DNA from: Burkholderiales bacterium
GTDB taxonomy: Bacteria > Pseudomonadota > Gammaproteobacteria > Burkholderiales > Burkholderiaceae_C
NCBI GenBank assembly: GCA_947453585.1
Contig: CANGHQ010000126.1
Span: forward strand, 1-6,008
Reading direction: 5' to 3'
DNA: 6,008 nucleotides
Positions 1-5,195 of the stretch are shown here, piece by piece. The position numbers were made by a program, and so were the translations under genes. Each line of letters starts with the position of its first letter. Within the stretch, counting starts at the first letter, position 1. A model generated the notes under the pieces. The model saw only the letters and a program-made list of their open reading frames with translations. It searched no databases and was not told the DNA's origin.

Positions 1-182
1 AGCAGGCGGTGCATTACGCACGCGACCACACGGTGGACGAGTCGCTGTCGCAAATGGGATGGCTGCAGGCCGCCATCTGGAGCAACCGCCACGTGGGCGA
101 AGCCGTTACCGCCATGAAGGGCAAGCGCAGCGCAGAGTTTCCGCCACTGGCCGCGCTCACTTCGTTTCAGGATTTGGGCTAA
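1..182 (+). CDS. Enoyl-CoA hydratase/isomerase (crotonase) family protein, C-terminal fragment
   Basis: The reading frame enters from the left edge (first complete codon at 3) and stops with TAA at 180-182, giving about 59 residues. The segment begins QAVHYARDHTVDESLSQM and ends in a tail of the form AMKGKRSAEFPPL...FQDLG. This pattern, a helix with an aromatic/Leu-rich 'WLQAAIWSN' stretch followed by 'EAxxAMKxKRxxxFxxL', is typical of the C-terminal trimerisation helices of crotonase-fold proteins. There the family places 'EGxxAFxEKRxPxFxG'. The family hydrates or isomerises acyl-CoA thioesters in fatty-acid or aromatic degradation in the cytoplasm. The oxyanion-hole and catalytic Glu region lies outside the window, so the exact reaction cannot be given. 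The gene converges on the phosphodiesterase gene, with 40 bp between the stops. Confidence 0.72.
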   Translation, partial: QAVHYARDHTVDESLSQMGWLQAAIWSNRHVGEAVTAMKGKRSAEFPPLAALTSFQDLG

Positions 183-195
183 GCCCAAGGTACGA

Positions 196-218
196 GGCGC
201 GCTGCGGGGCAGCGCGCC
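196..218. terminator. Perfect 10-bp GC hairpin between convergent genes
   Basis: The arms GGCGCGCTGC (196-205) and GCAGCGCGCC (209-218) are exact reverse complements around a GGG loop. The element lies 13 nt after the crotonase-family stop and 4 nt beyond the phosphodiesterase stop, so it would form in both transcripts. Neither strand has a following T-run, so it is not a textbook intrinsic terminator. It may act as a bidirectional 3'-end stabiliser or an aid to Rho-dependent termination. Confidence 0.55.
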
Positions 219-222
219 AGAT

Positions 223-1116
223 TCAAGGCTGCGCTTGTACAGCAGCAGCGTCGGCAAGCTGCTGACGCACCCGCTGCGCCGCACCCAGCACGCCGGCAGA
301 CGGACTGCTGAACTCAATGCTTTGCAAAAATGCCTTGCGCCCCTGGGGCGTGGCCACCGTCCGGTAAGCGGCAAATCCGATCAGTTCCCACTCTCGCGCC
401 AACGCCTGGCTCAGGCGCGGGCCAAAGTCCGGGCTGGCGCTGGCCATGATGTCGGCCTCATTGAGCAACACAGCGGCCCAGTCGGCGCACCACGAAAATT
501 TCTGGCCCGCCACACGCCGGTGGTTGTCCGCCACGACCGAAAAGTCTGAACGCAGGATCACCGCCTCTATGCGCTCCACCCATAGCGCGGGCACAGCGTG
601 CTGCTGCAAATAGGGCTTGAGGGCGTCAAAAGACTGCTGCTCAATCTCGGCGCGCGCGCCGTTGACGCGCCCGGGATGGCGAAAGTCGTGGCCCAGTGCG
701 ATCAGCAGCAAGGCGGCTTTCCAATCGGCATCGTCCACGCCCAGGCGCTGGCTCTCGATGGCCGCCTGCAGCGTGATGGTGGTCAGCGAATCCGAAAAAT
801 GCAGGCGGTTGTGGTAGCCGGGCTCGGCGCTGTCCAAGCCGCAGCCGCCTTCGGCCTCGATCTGGGCGGCCACCTGGCGCGCGACGGCAATCAATTGGGC
901 GCTGATAGCGCTTGGAGCTGCGCCAGCAATGCCCAGAAAATCGGCACAGGCATCAACCAAAAATGGCAGCCCGACCCAGCGCCCGTCCCGTGCCGCGTCA
1001 CCGGACTCACTCTGCTGGCCGTCCCACGACTGGCGCAAATAGGCCAGCGACGCGTCCAGGCAAGCGCGCCAATCGCCAGCCGCCTTGTCTAGATAGGACG
1101 AGGAATTACTCACCAC
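223..1116 (-). CDS. Class I-type 3',5'-cyclic nucleotide phosphodiesterase-like HD protein
   Basis: A 297-residue soluble protein with the landmarks of the class I PDE catalytic fold. YHNRLHF at 101-107 matches the 'YHNxxHA' motif, whose first His is the general acid and second His a metal ligand. HDFRHPGRVN at 143-152 fits the HDxxHx[AG]xxN core of the PDEase I signature. ILRSDFS (187-193) matches the 'TDMS'-like helix, and NEADI at 219-223 supplies the late metal-binding Asp (D222). The predicted metal set H106, H143, D144 and D222 is complete. By family it would hydrolyse cAMP and/or cGMP; specificity cannot be read from the sequence. Residues 1-70 are not recognised, and there is no GAF, PAS or membrane segment. 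The start is a GTG at 1116 followed directly by a second GTG at 1113; AGGG lies 7 nt upstream of the first. It is the last gene of a three-gene cassette, 9 nt behind a CNB-domain gene. Class I catalytic domains are best known from eukaryotes; well-studied bacterial cAMP PDEs are mostly class II or III. Confidence 0.8.
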   Translation of the reverse strand: MVSNSSSYLDKAAGDWRACLDASLAYLRQSWDGQQSESGDAARDGRWVGLPFLVDACADFLGIAGAAPSAISAQLIAVARQVAAQIEAEGGCGLDSAEPGYHNRLHFSDSLTTITLQAAIESQRLGVDDADWKAALLLIALGHDFRHPGRVNGARAEIEQQSFDALKPYLQQHAVPALWVERIEAVILRSDFSVVADNHRRVAGQKFSWCADWAAVLLNEADIMASASPDFGPRLSQALAREWELIGFAAYRTVATPQGRKAFLQSIEFSSPSAGVLGAAQRVRQQLADAAAVQAQP

Positions 1117-1125
1117 GCAACCGCC

Positions 1126-1470
1126 CTAGCCATGGCGCATGGTGTTTTGCATGCTTTGCTGCAGCAGCAGGGCTTCAACAATCGTCACCAGCAAGGGGGA
1201 ATAGGTTTGCAGCAGCTCGCAGGCTTCTTGCGCGCCCATCAGGGTGCAAGTCACCGGGCCCTTGGCGCGCACCGTGGCGCTGCGAATGCCGCCTTGCAAA
1301 ATGGCCGCTTCGCCAAAAGTCTGGCCTTCGGCCACCTCGGCAAACACTGCGCCTTGCGCATTGAGCATTTCCACCGTGCCGGACTTGACGAAATACAAGT
1401 GGGTGGCGACATCGCCCGCGCTAAAAACCAGCGCGCCGTCCGAAAAGCTTTGGGTCTCAAAATTGCTCAC
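1126..1470 (-). CDS. Stand-alone cyclic nucleotide-binding domain protein (intact phosphate-binding cassette)
   Basis: A 114-residue protein that is almost entirely one CNB (cupin-like beta-roll) domain. 'LVFSAGDVATHLYFVKSGTV' at 14-33 is the usual first half (hairpin, 'G-D-x-A-xx-LYF-V-x-SG'). FGEAAILQGGIRSATVRA at 52-69 is a good phosphate-binding cassette, with E54 for the ribose 2'-OH and R63 for the cyclic phosphate. It should therefore be able to bind cAMP or cGMP. Residues 85-114 form a C-terminal helix (the position of the CRP C-helix), but no helix-turn-helix follows, so it is not a CRP-type transcription factor by itself. The start is GTG with AAGGA 8 nt upstream. The gene lies 30 nt after another CNB gene and 9 nt before the phosphodiesterase gene, so it may report nucleotide level to the phosphodiesterase or another partner. 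An apparent alternative: a degenerate member of the Crp/Fnr superfamily that lost its DNA-binding half. Confidence 0.82.
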   Translation of the reverse strand: MSNFETQSFSDGALVFSAGDVATHLYFVKSGTVEMLNAQGAVFAEVAEGQTFGEAAILQGGIRSATVRAKGPVTCTLMGAQEACELLQTYSPLLVTIVEALLLQQSMQNTMRHG

Positions 1471-1478
1471 TGCGAGAG

Positions 1479-1483
1479 TCCTT
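1479..1483 (-). promoter_or_regulatory. Ribosome binding site fixing the GTG start of the 114-aa CNB gene
   Basis: On the minus strand AAGGA lies 8 nt before the GTG at 1470. This supports the non-ATG start and a complete CNB domain rather than an internal Met. Confidence 0.6.
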
Positions 1484-1500
1484 GGGTTTGGGCTGCGCCC

Positions 1501-1971
1501 TTAGGGCAGCGCCAACGTGCGCTTGATGATGGTTTGCATGATGGAGCGCACCTCCAGCGGCAGCTTGGCCACGATGGAGTCGATGCGGTGCAGCGGAATC
1601 ACCCGCGCCTGCACGGCGGTGACCGTAATCACGCTGTATTTGCTGGGCTGGTTGATGACACCTTCGGCCAGTCCCAGCACTGCGCCGGGCCCAAAGCGGT
1701 AAATATCGTCGCCCTGCGTGCCGACCAGGGTGCCGCTCACGATCAGATAGGCCTGCTCGATGGTTTCGCCCGCCGTGATGATTTTTCGCTTGGGCTCAAA
1801 GCTCATGGAACTGAGCAGTTGTGAACCCCACAGGCTCAGGTACAGGCGCTCGTCGCTGGTGAGTTGGCCGGACTTGAAGGTCTCCAGCGTATGGGCGGAG
1901 CGCGAGTCCATGATGCCGAAGGTTTTCAGGCGGTCACTGTCAACCGCAAAACTTGCTCGCAGGGTAGCCAC
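1501..1971 (-). CDS. CNB-like domain protein with degenerate nucleotide-binding cassette
   Basis: A 156-residue protein. Residues 1-50 are a polar, probably helical leader, and about 55-150 form a CNB-type beta-roll: 'IITAGETIEQAYLIVSGTL' (64-82) is a clear first half. The second half, 'FGPGAVLGLAEGVINQPS' (93-110) followed by KYSVITVTA, sits where the phosphate-binding cassette belongs. The canonical Gly-Glu pair is not in register (G100-L101, with E103 displaced). Aligning the final strand puts Ser113 where the phosphate-binding Arg should be; the only nearby basic residue is K111. Canonical cAMP binding is therefore doubtful, and it may bind another ligand or act structurally. There is no DNA-binding domain. 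It starts with GTG, with AAAGGA 6 nt upstream. It is the first gene of the CNB-CNB-phosphodiesterase cassette, 121 bp after the dioxygenase stop, and its stop is 30 nt from the next gene. Confidence 0.72.
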   Translation of the reverse strand: MATLRASFAVDSDRLKTFGIMDSRSAHTLETFKSGQLTSDERLYLSLWGSQLLSSMSFEPKRKIITAGETIEQAYLIVSGTLVGTQGDDIYRFGPGAVLGLAEGVINQPSKYSVITVTAVQARVIPLHRIDSIVAKLPLEVRSIMQTIIKRTLALP

Positions 1972-2092
1972 GCTGGGTCCTTTGTGGTGGGGTTAGAACA
2001 AGGCAGGCCAAAAATGCCGCCGCTGCGCCTCGGCGCGTATGCGCCCTGTGGCTGGAATTTTACGTGGCCGGGCAGACGGCTCCGCCGGGCGC
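1972..2092 (-). promoter_or_regulatory. Intergenic gap ahead of the CNB/phosphodiesterase cassette, possible promoter
   Basis: This 121-bp gap is the longest within the minus-strand run, so a cassette promoter could sit here. On the minus strand a TAAAAT hexamer (2062-2057) matches the sigma70 -10 consensus in five of six positions, but no convincing -35 box lies 16-18 nt upstream. A short hairpin GGCGC-GTAT-GCGCC (2032-2045) follows it in the transcript direction. An imperfect GC hairpin also lies just after the dioxygenase stop (about 2072-2087). Neither has a T-run, so a terminator is not proven. I found no CRP-like TGTGA-N6-TCACA site. Confidence 0.25.
1978..1983 (-). promoter_or_regulatory. 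Ribosome binding site for the 156-aa CNB gene
   Basis: AAAGGA on the minus strand stands 6 nt before the GTG at 1971, a strong Shine-Dalgarno match. It decides for the GTG start over the internal Met at residue 21. Confidence 0.6.
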
Positions 2093-3076
2093 TTAGTCAG
2101 CGTAGTTTCCCAGGTCAATTGCTGCGTCCGTTAACGCCTCGTCAGGCCAGTTGGAATACCAGATGTCGTGGCTGGCCGCGCCCGATTGCAAAGGGCTGCG
2201 GCTAAAACCGGGCACAGGCTCCAGCATTGGCGCCACCACCACGTCAAAGCGCGGCACTGAGAAATAAGGGAAAGACTGGCGCTGGCGCGCGCTGCGGTTG
2301 GTCACCCGGTGCGGCGTGGACACCAGGCGCCCGCCGGTCAGCAATTCCAGCATGTCGCCCACGTTGAGCACATATTCTTGCTCAGCGCTCTGGGCTTCGA
2401 TCCAGGAGCCGTCTTGGGTACGCACTTCCAGGCCGCCCACCGGGTCGTGCGCGAGCAGGGTCAAAAAGTTGAAATCCTTGTGCGGGTGGATGCCCCAGCT
2501 CTCGTCCTTTGGCTTTCCCGGCGGGTAGTTCAGCAGCGTCATATTGGTCAGGGGCTGGTCCATCATGGCCAGCACCACCGCCGGGTCCAGGCCCAAGGCC
2601 TCAAACAGAGCCGCCAACAAAGCGTCGTTCACGCGCGTCATCTCGGCCCAGTAGGCCTGCACCGCGCCCTGCACGTCAAAGTCCACTGGCGGCCAGCGGT
2701 TGGGGCCGTAGAGCGCAGACGCCGCACAAATGGGGTCGGAGGCACTGGCCTGCCAGTGCAGCTTCCAGGCCTCGTACTGGTCGGCGCGGGCGCCCCCGGC
2801 GTTGGGCGTGAAATAGGCCAGAGGTACATAGCCCCGGTAATTGTCCTTTTGCACCACCCAGTCGCGGTACTGGCTGCGCGGCGTGTCAAACACCGCCGCC
2901 ACTGCCTGGCGCATGTTCAACAGCGTTTGCGGCGGCACGCCCGTACCCCGCAGCACCGCAAAGCCGGTGTCGCGCAGCGCGTGGTGCAAGGCGTCGCGGC
3001 AGTGCGCGCGGTCTTGCGCGCTGGCCTGGGCGTCAAAAAGGCTGCTGATGTCAACGGTGGCCAGCTGAGCGCTCAT
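2093..3076 (-). CDS. Isopenicillin N synthase-like Fe(II)/2-oxoglutarate-dependent oxygenase
   Basis: A 327-residue cytoplasmic protein of the IPNS-like 2OG-Fe(II) dioxygenase superfamily. The N-terminal part has the DIOX_N pattern 'VDISSLFD...ALRDTGFAVLRGTGV' (8-47) and the 'RGYVPL' turn (81-86). The C-terminal jelly roll shows the iron triad H199-x-D201 within HPHKDFNFLTLL and H256 within STPHRV, plus the 2OG-anchoring R-x-S pair at R266/S268 in RQSFPYFSVP. All expected catalytic residues are present, and the length is normal for the family. The substrate cannot be deduced. The ATG at 3076 is chosen because AGGT lies 6 nt upstream and homology starts right after it; the frame stays open to 3262, but that stretch lies inside queF. 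The gene follows queF by 26 nt and is probably co-transcribed with yaaA-queF. Confidence 0.85.
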   Translation of the reverse strand: MSAQLATVDISSLFDAQASAQDRAHCRDALHHALRDTGFAVLRGTGVPPQTLLNMRQAVAAVFDTPRSQYRDWVVQKDNYRGYVPLAYFTPNAGGARADQYEAWKLHWQASASDPICAASALYGPNRWPPVDFDVQGAVQAYWAEMTRVNDALLAALFEALGLDPAVVLAMMDQPLTNMTLLNYPPGKPKDESWGIHPHKDFNFLTLLAHDPVGGLEVRTQDGSWIEAQSAEQEYVLNVGDMLELLTGGRLVSTPHRVTNRSARQRQSFPYFSVPRFDVVVAPMLEPVPGFSRSPLQSGAASHDIWYSNWPDEALTDAAIDLGNYAD

Positions 3077-3102
3077 GGATTTACCTGCTAATAAAGTGCT
3101 GT

Positions 3103-3960
3103 TTATTGGCGTGCAGTGCGGGTGTTGGCGGGCAGCTGCTGCGGGTGGCTGGTGCGAAAGGGGTTGATATCGAGGCCGCCACGGCGGGTGTAGCGGGCGT
3201 ACACCGTGAGCTTGAGCGGTTTGCAGCGCGTCCAGATGTCCATAAAGATTCGCTCTACGCATTGCTCGTGAAACTCGTCGTGGTTGCGATAACTCACCAG
3301 GTACTGCAGCAACCCCTCTTGTTCAATCTGCGCGCCGGTGTAGCTGATCTGCACGCTGGCCCAGTCGGGCTGGCCGGTGACCAGGCAGTTGCTTTTGAGC
3401 AGGTTGCTGACAAGCACCTCGGTCACCGGCCCCTCTTTTTGTGCTGCTTCCACGGTGCGCAGCAGGTCCGGGGCCGGGGTGTAGCGGTTGCATTCCACTT
3501 CCAGGCGGTCCAGGTTCAGGCCGTCGAGCTCGTAGACCGGTTCGCGGTCAAACAGTTCGGGCCCCAGCAGGCGCAGGCCGGCCGTGCCCTTGCGCTCGGC
3601 GCCGCGCCACAGCGCCTCGTTCACATCGGCACGCAGGCGCTCTTGCACTTGCGCGGCGTCGTCAAAGCGGGTGTTGTTGAAGCTGTTGAGGTAGAGCTTG
3701 AAGGACTTGCTCTCAATGATGTTGGGCGACTCGCAGGGCACGGTGAAGTGCGCAATCGCCACCTGCGGCTTGCCTCGGGCGTTGAGCCAGCTCAGCTCAA
3801 ACGCGGTCCACAGGTCTGCGCCAAAAAAGGGCGGCGCCGAGTCCAGGCCAATTTCGGCGCGCTTGGGCGCACGGGCAATCGGGAAAAGCAGCGAAGCGTC
3901 GTACTGGTCGGCGTAGCGCGAGGCTTTGCCCAATGGCGATTGTTCGGGGTGGTTGTTCAT
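3103..3960 (-). CDS. queF: NADPH-dependent 7-cyano-7-deazaguanine reductase (preQ0 reductase), bimodular type
   Basis: A 285-residue protein that reduces the nitrile of preQ0 to the aminomethyl group of preQ1, a cytoplasmic step in queuosine tRNA synthesis. The length and two-half tunnel-fold layout match the E. coli type (282 aa) rather than the short Bacillus type. The QueF motif ESKSFKLYLNSFN lies at 83-95 in the N-terminal half. The catalytic half has SNCLVTGQPDW (190-200) with nucleophile C192 and proton-transfer D199 in the expected spacing, and FHE at 230-232, equivalent to the substrate-binding F/H/E of the E. coli enzyme. The start at 3960 is supported by GGGAG 7 nt upstream and by the ATGA overlap with the yaaA stop, which suggests translational coupling. 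The frame is open further upstream, but that would run into yaaA. I saw no preQ1 riboswitch, and the upstream DNA is coding. The other queuosine genes are not in the window. Confidence 0.96.
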   Translation of the reverse strand: MNNHPEQSPLGKASRYADQYDASLLFPIARAPKRAEIGLDSAPPFFGADLWTAFELSWLNARGKPQVAIAHFTVPCESPNIIESKSFKLYLNSFNNTRFDDAAQVQERLRADVNEALWRGAERKGTAGLRLLGPELFDREPVYELDGLNLDRLEVECNRYTPAPDLLRTVEAAQKEGPVTEVLVSNLLKSNCLVTGQPDWASVQISYTGAQIEQEGLLQYLVSYRNHDEFHEQCVERIFMDIWTRCKPLKLTVYARYTRRGGLDINPFRTSHPQQLPANTRTARQ

Positions 3961-4742
3961 GCGGCGGCTCCCGGGGCTTCGCGGCGAAACACCAGCCGCT
4001 GCGGGCTGGACGCGGCAGCGCTCCATGCGTAGCCATCGGCGTCAAAGGCGCGCAGTTGTTCGGGATGGTTCAGGCGCTGGTCAATGGCAAAGCGCGCCAT
4101 CATGCCGCGCGCCCGCTTGGCCGAAAAGCTGATGATCTTGTACTGGCCACCCCGGTTTTCCTGAAACACGCATTCCACCACCGGCGCTTTCAGCGCTTTC
4201 GGCTCAACGGATTTGAAATACTCTTGCGAGGCGAGGTTGACCACCACCGGGCTGGCATCGGCGCGCAAGCGGGTGTTGAGGTAGTCGCTGATCTGTGTGC
4301 CCCAAAACTCGTACAGGTTTTTGCCCTGCGCCGTGGGCAGGGCGGTGCCCATCTCGAGGCGGTAGGGCTGCATCAGGTCCAGCGGGCGCAGCACGCCGTA
4401 CAGGCCGCTCAAAATGCAGACATGGTCTTGGGCCCAGGCCAAGGCTTCAGCGTCCAGGGTGCGCGCCTGCAGACCATCGTACACATCGCCGTTAAAGGCC
4501 AGCAGCGCCTGGCGCGCGTTTTTCTCGGTGGCCCGGGCCGACCAGGCCTGGTAGCGCGCCACATTCAGGCCCGAGAGTGCGTCGCTCAGGTCCATGAGCT
4601 GGGCAATTTGCGGCGGGGAATAGCCCCGCAGCACGTCAATCAAGGCTTTGGACTGCTTGACGAACAGCGGCGCGCTCGGGTTTGGAGCGGCCAGCGGGGA
4701 TTCGTAGTCAAGCGACTTGGCGGGGGAAAGAATAAACAGCAT
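3957..4742 (-). CDS. yaaA: Peroxide stress protein YaaA (DUF328/UPF0246)
   Basis: A 261-residue protein close in length to E. coli YaaA (258). It opens with the family hallmark MLFILSPAKSLDYESP. It also contains LSGLYGVLRPLDLMQPYRLE (111-130) and FSAKRARGMMARF (206-218), both highly conserved blocks, the latter basic. E. coli YaaA is induced in the OxyR response to hydrogen peroxide. It limits free intracellular iron and so protects DNA from Fenton damage; structural work on the family describes a DNA-binding fold. The frame extends upstream to 4868, but the ATG at 4742 is right because the conserved N-terminus starts there, although the Shine-Dalgarno is weak. The stop overlaps the queF start by 4 nt. 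A 52-nt gap separates it from the DUF2798 gene. The sequence shows no obvious OxyR site. Confidence 0.95.
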   Translation of the reverse strand: MLFILSPAKSLDYESPLAAPNPSAPLFVKQSKALIDVLRGYSPPQIAQLMDLSDALSGLNVARYQAWSARATEKNARQALLAFNGDVYDGLQARTLDAEALAWAQDHVCILSGLYGVLRPLDLMQPYRLEMGTALPTAQGKNLYEFWGTQISDYLNTRLRADASPVVVNLASQEYFKSVEPKALKAPVVECVFQENRGGQYKIISFSAKRARGMMARFAIDQRLNHPEQLRAFDADGYAWSAAASSPQRLVFRREAPGAAA

Positions 4743-4760
4743 GGCACCATTATCCAGAAT

Positions 4761-4780
4761 CGCCCGTCGCGCAGACGGCG
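4761..4780 (-). other. Imperfect hairpin between the DUF2798 gene and yaaA
   Basis: On the minus strand the arm CGCCGTC (4780-4774) pairs with GACGGGCG (4768-4761), with one bulged G and a 5-nt loop. The hairpin lies in the 52-nt gap, 15 nt after the DUF2798 stop. No T-run follows, so it is a weak candidate for partial termination or mRNA processing before yaaA. Confidence 0.3.
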
Positions 4781-4794
4781 CACGCGCGCGGCAG

Positions 4795-5073
4795 CTACTC
4801 GCTGCGCACAAATGCCGCTGTGGCGCGGCGCGCCAGCGGCAACACCAACAAAAGCGTGGGATAGGCAAATACCCAGGACAGGCTCCAGGAACCCAGCCAC
4901 AGCGGCAAGAAGCCTGCCGTAAACCCCACCCCGCGCAGCGAGCTGACGCCCGAGATCACGCAAGTCATCACCACCGACAGAAAAAAGGGCATCACAAAGC
5001 GCGCCCAGGGCGCAGGAAGCTTGGCAAAGCCCAGGGGGCTGCGGGCAATAGGTTGGGATTCAGGGCTGTTCAT
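4795..5073 (-). CDS. DUF2798 family two-helix membrane protein
   Basis: A 92-residue protein with a short polar N-terminus (1-24) and two hydrophobic segments, about 26-45 (FVMPFFLSVVMTCVISGVSS) and 52-80 (ending in FAYPTLLLVLPLARR). The pattern 'P-F-x-x-S-x-x-M-T-x-x-I-S-G', the W-x-x-S-W-x-x-A-x-P turn and the basic tail after the second helix fit the DUF2798 family of small inner-membrane proteins, whose function is unknown. The start ATG at 5073 is chosen because the frame further upstream has no hydrophobic or conserved character and overlaps valS. No clear Shine-Dalgarno precedes it. It is divergent from valS (122 bp between starts) and is first in the minus-strand run. Confidence 0.78.
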   Translation of the reverse strand: MNSPESQPIARSPLGFAKLPAPWARFVMPFFLSVVMTCVISGVSSLRGVGFTAGFLPLWLGSWSLSWVFAYPTLLLVLPLARRATAAFVRSE

Positions 5074-5195
5074 GGCGGCATGGTATCTGCAAGCCAATAC
5101 CCTGTAAGCACCATGGTTGCACTCGTTAAAATCACGCCTTTGATCCCCGCAATCCCACGGCCGCCCTGTGCCGCCGTCACGAGCCCCCAATCCCC
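5074..5195. promoter_or_regulatory. Divergent promoter region between the DUF2798 gene and valS
   Basis: This 122-bp spacer must carry starts for both directions. Toward valS, TAAAAT (5127-5132) matches the -10 consensus in five of six bases, with only a poor -35 upstream; it would give a leader of roughly 57 nt. Toward the DUF2798 gene, CTTACA and GATACC on the minus strand are a possible but short-spaced (about 15 nt) pair. An inverted repeat GGTAT-N10-ATACC spans 5082-5101. No T-box-like leader is visible; the spacer is too short for one. Confidence 0.35.
5082..5101. repeat. Inverted repeat GGTAT-N10-ATACC
   Basis: Perfect 5-bp arms at 5082-5086 and 5097-5101 lie just ahead of the DUF2798 start, overlapping its presumed promoter. 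The spacing of two half-sites about one helical turn apart would suit a dimeric repressor, but arms this short can occur by chance. Confidence 0.25.

Noticed and set aside
223..1116. HD-GYP c-di-GMP phosphodiesterase
   Set aside because: There is no GYP motif after the HD pair; the YHN...HDxxHPGxxN order fits class I PDEs instead.
1126..1971. CRP/FNR transcription factors
   Set aside because: Both proteins end after the beta-roll and one helix; no helix-turn-helix is present and no frameshifted HTH is seen downstream.
2309..3091. A 260-residue open frame on the + strand
   Set aside because: It is antisense to the dioxygenase, whose iron and 2OG ligands are intact.
3077..3262. An N-terminal extension of the dioxygenase
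   Set aside because: The frame is open, but the stretch overlaps the 3' end of queF, has no conserved sequence, and the ATG at 3076 has a ribosome site.
3961..4026. A preQ1 riboswitch or longer queF N-terminus ahead of queF
   Set aside because: The DNA is yaaA coding sequence, no preQ1 pseudoknot pattern is seen, and the ATGA overlap with GGGAG fixes the start.
3106..4032. A 308-residue open frame on the + strand
   Set aside because: It is the complement of queF, which has all its catalytic residues; the antisense protein has low-complexity composition.
4743..4868. An N-terminal extension of YaaA
   Set aside because: It is Arg/Cys/Ala-rich, overlaps the DUF2798 gene, and the family always begins at MLFILSPAKSL.
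3933..4922. A 329-residue open frame on the + strand
   Set aside because: It lies opposite yaaA, whose protein is unmistakable; the antisense product is rich in Arg, Gln, Ala and Gly with no recognisable domain, a usual shadow in GC-rich DNA.
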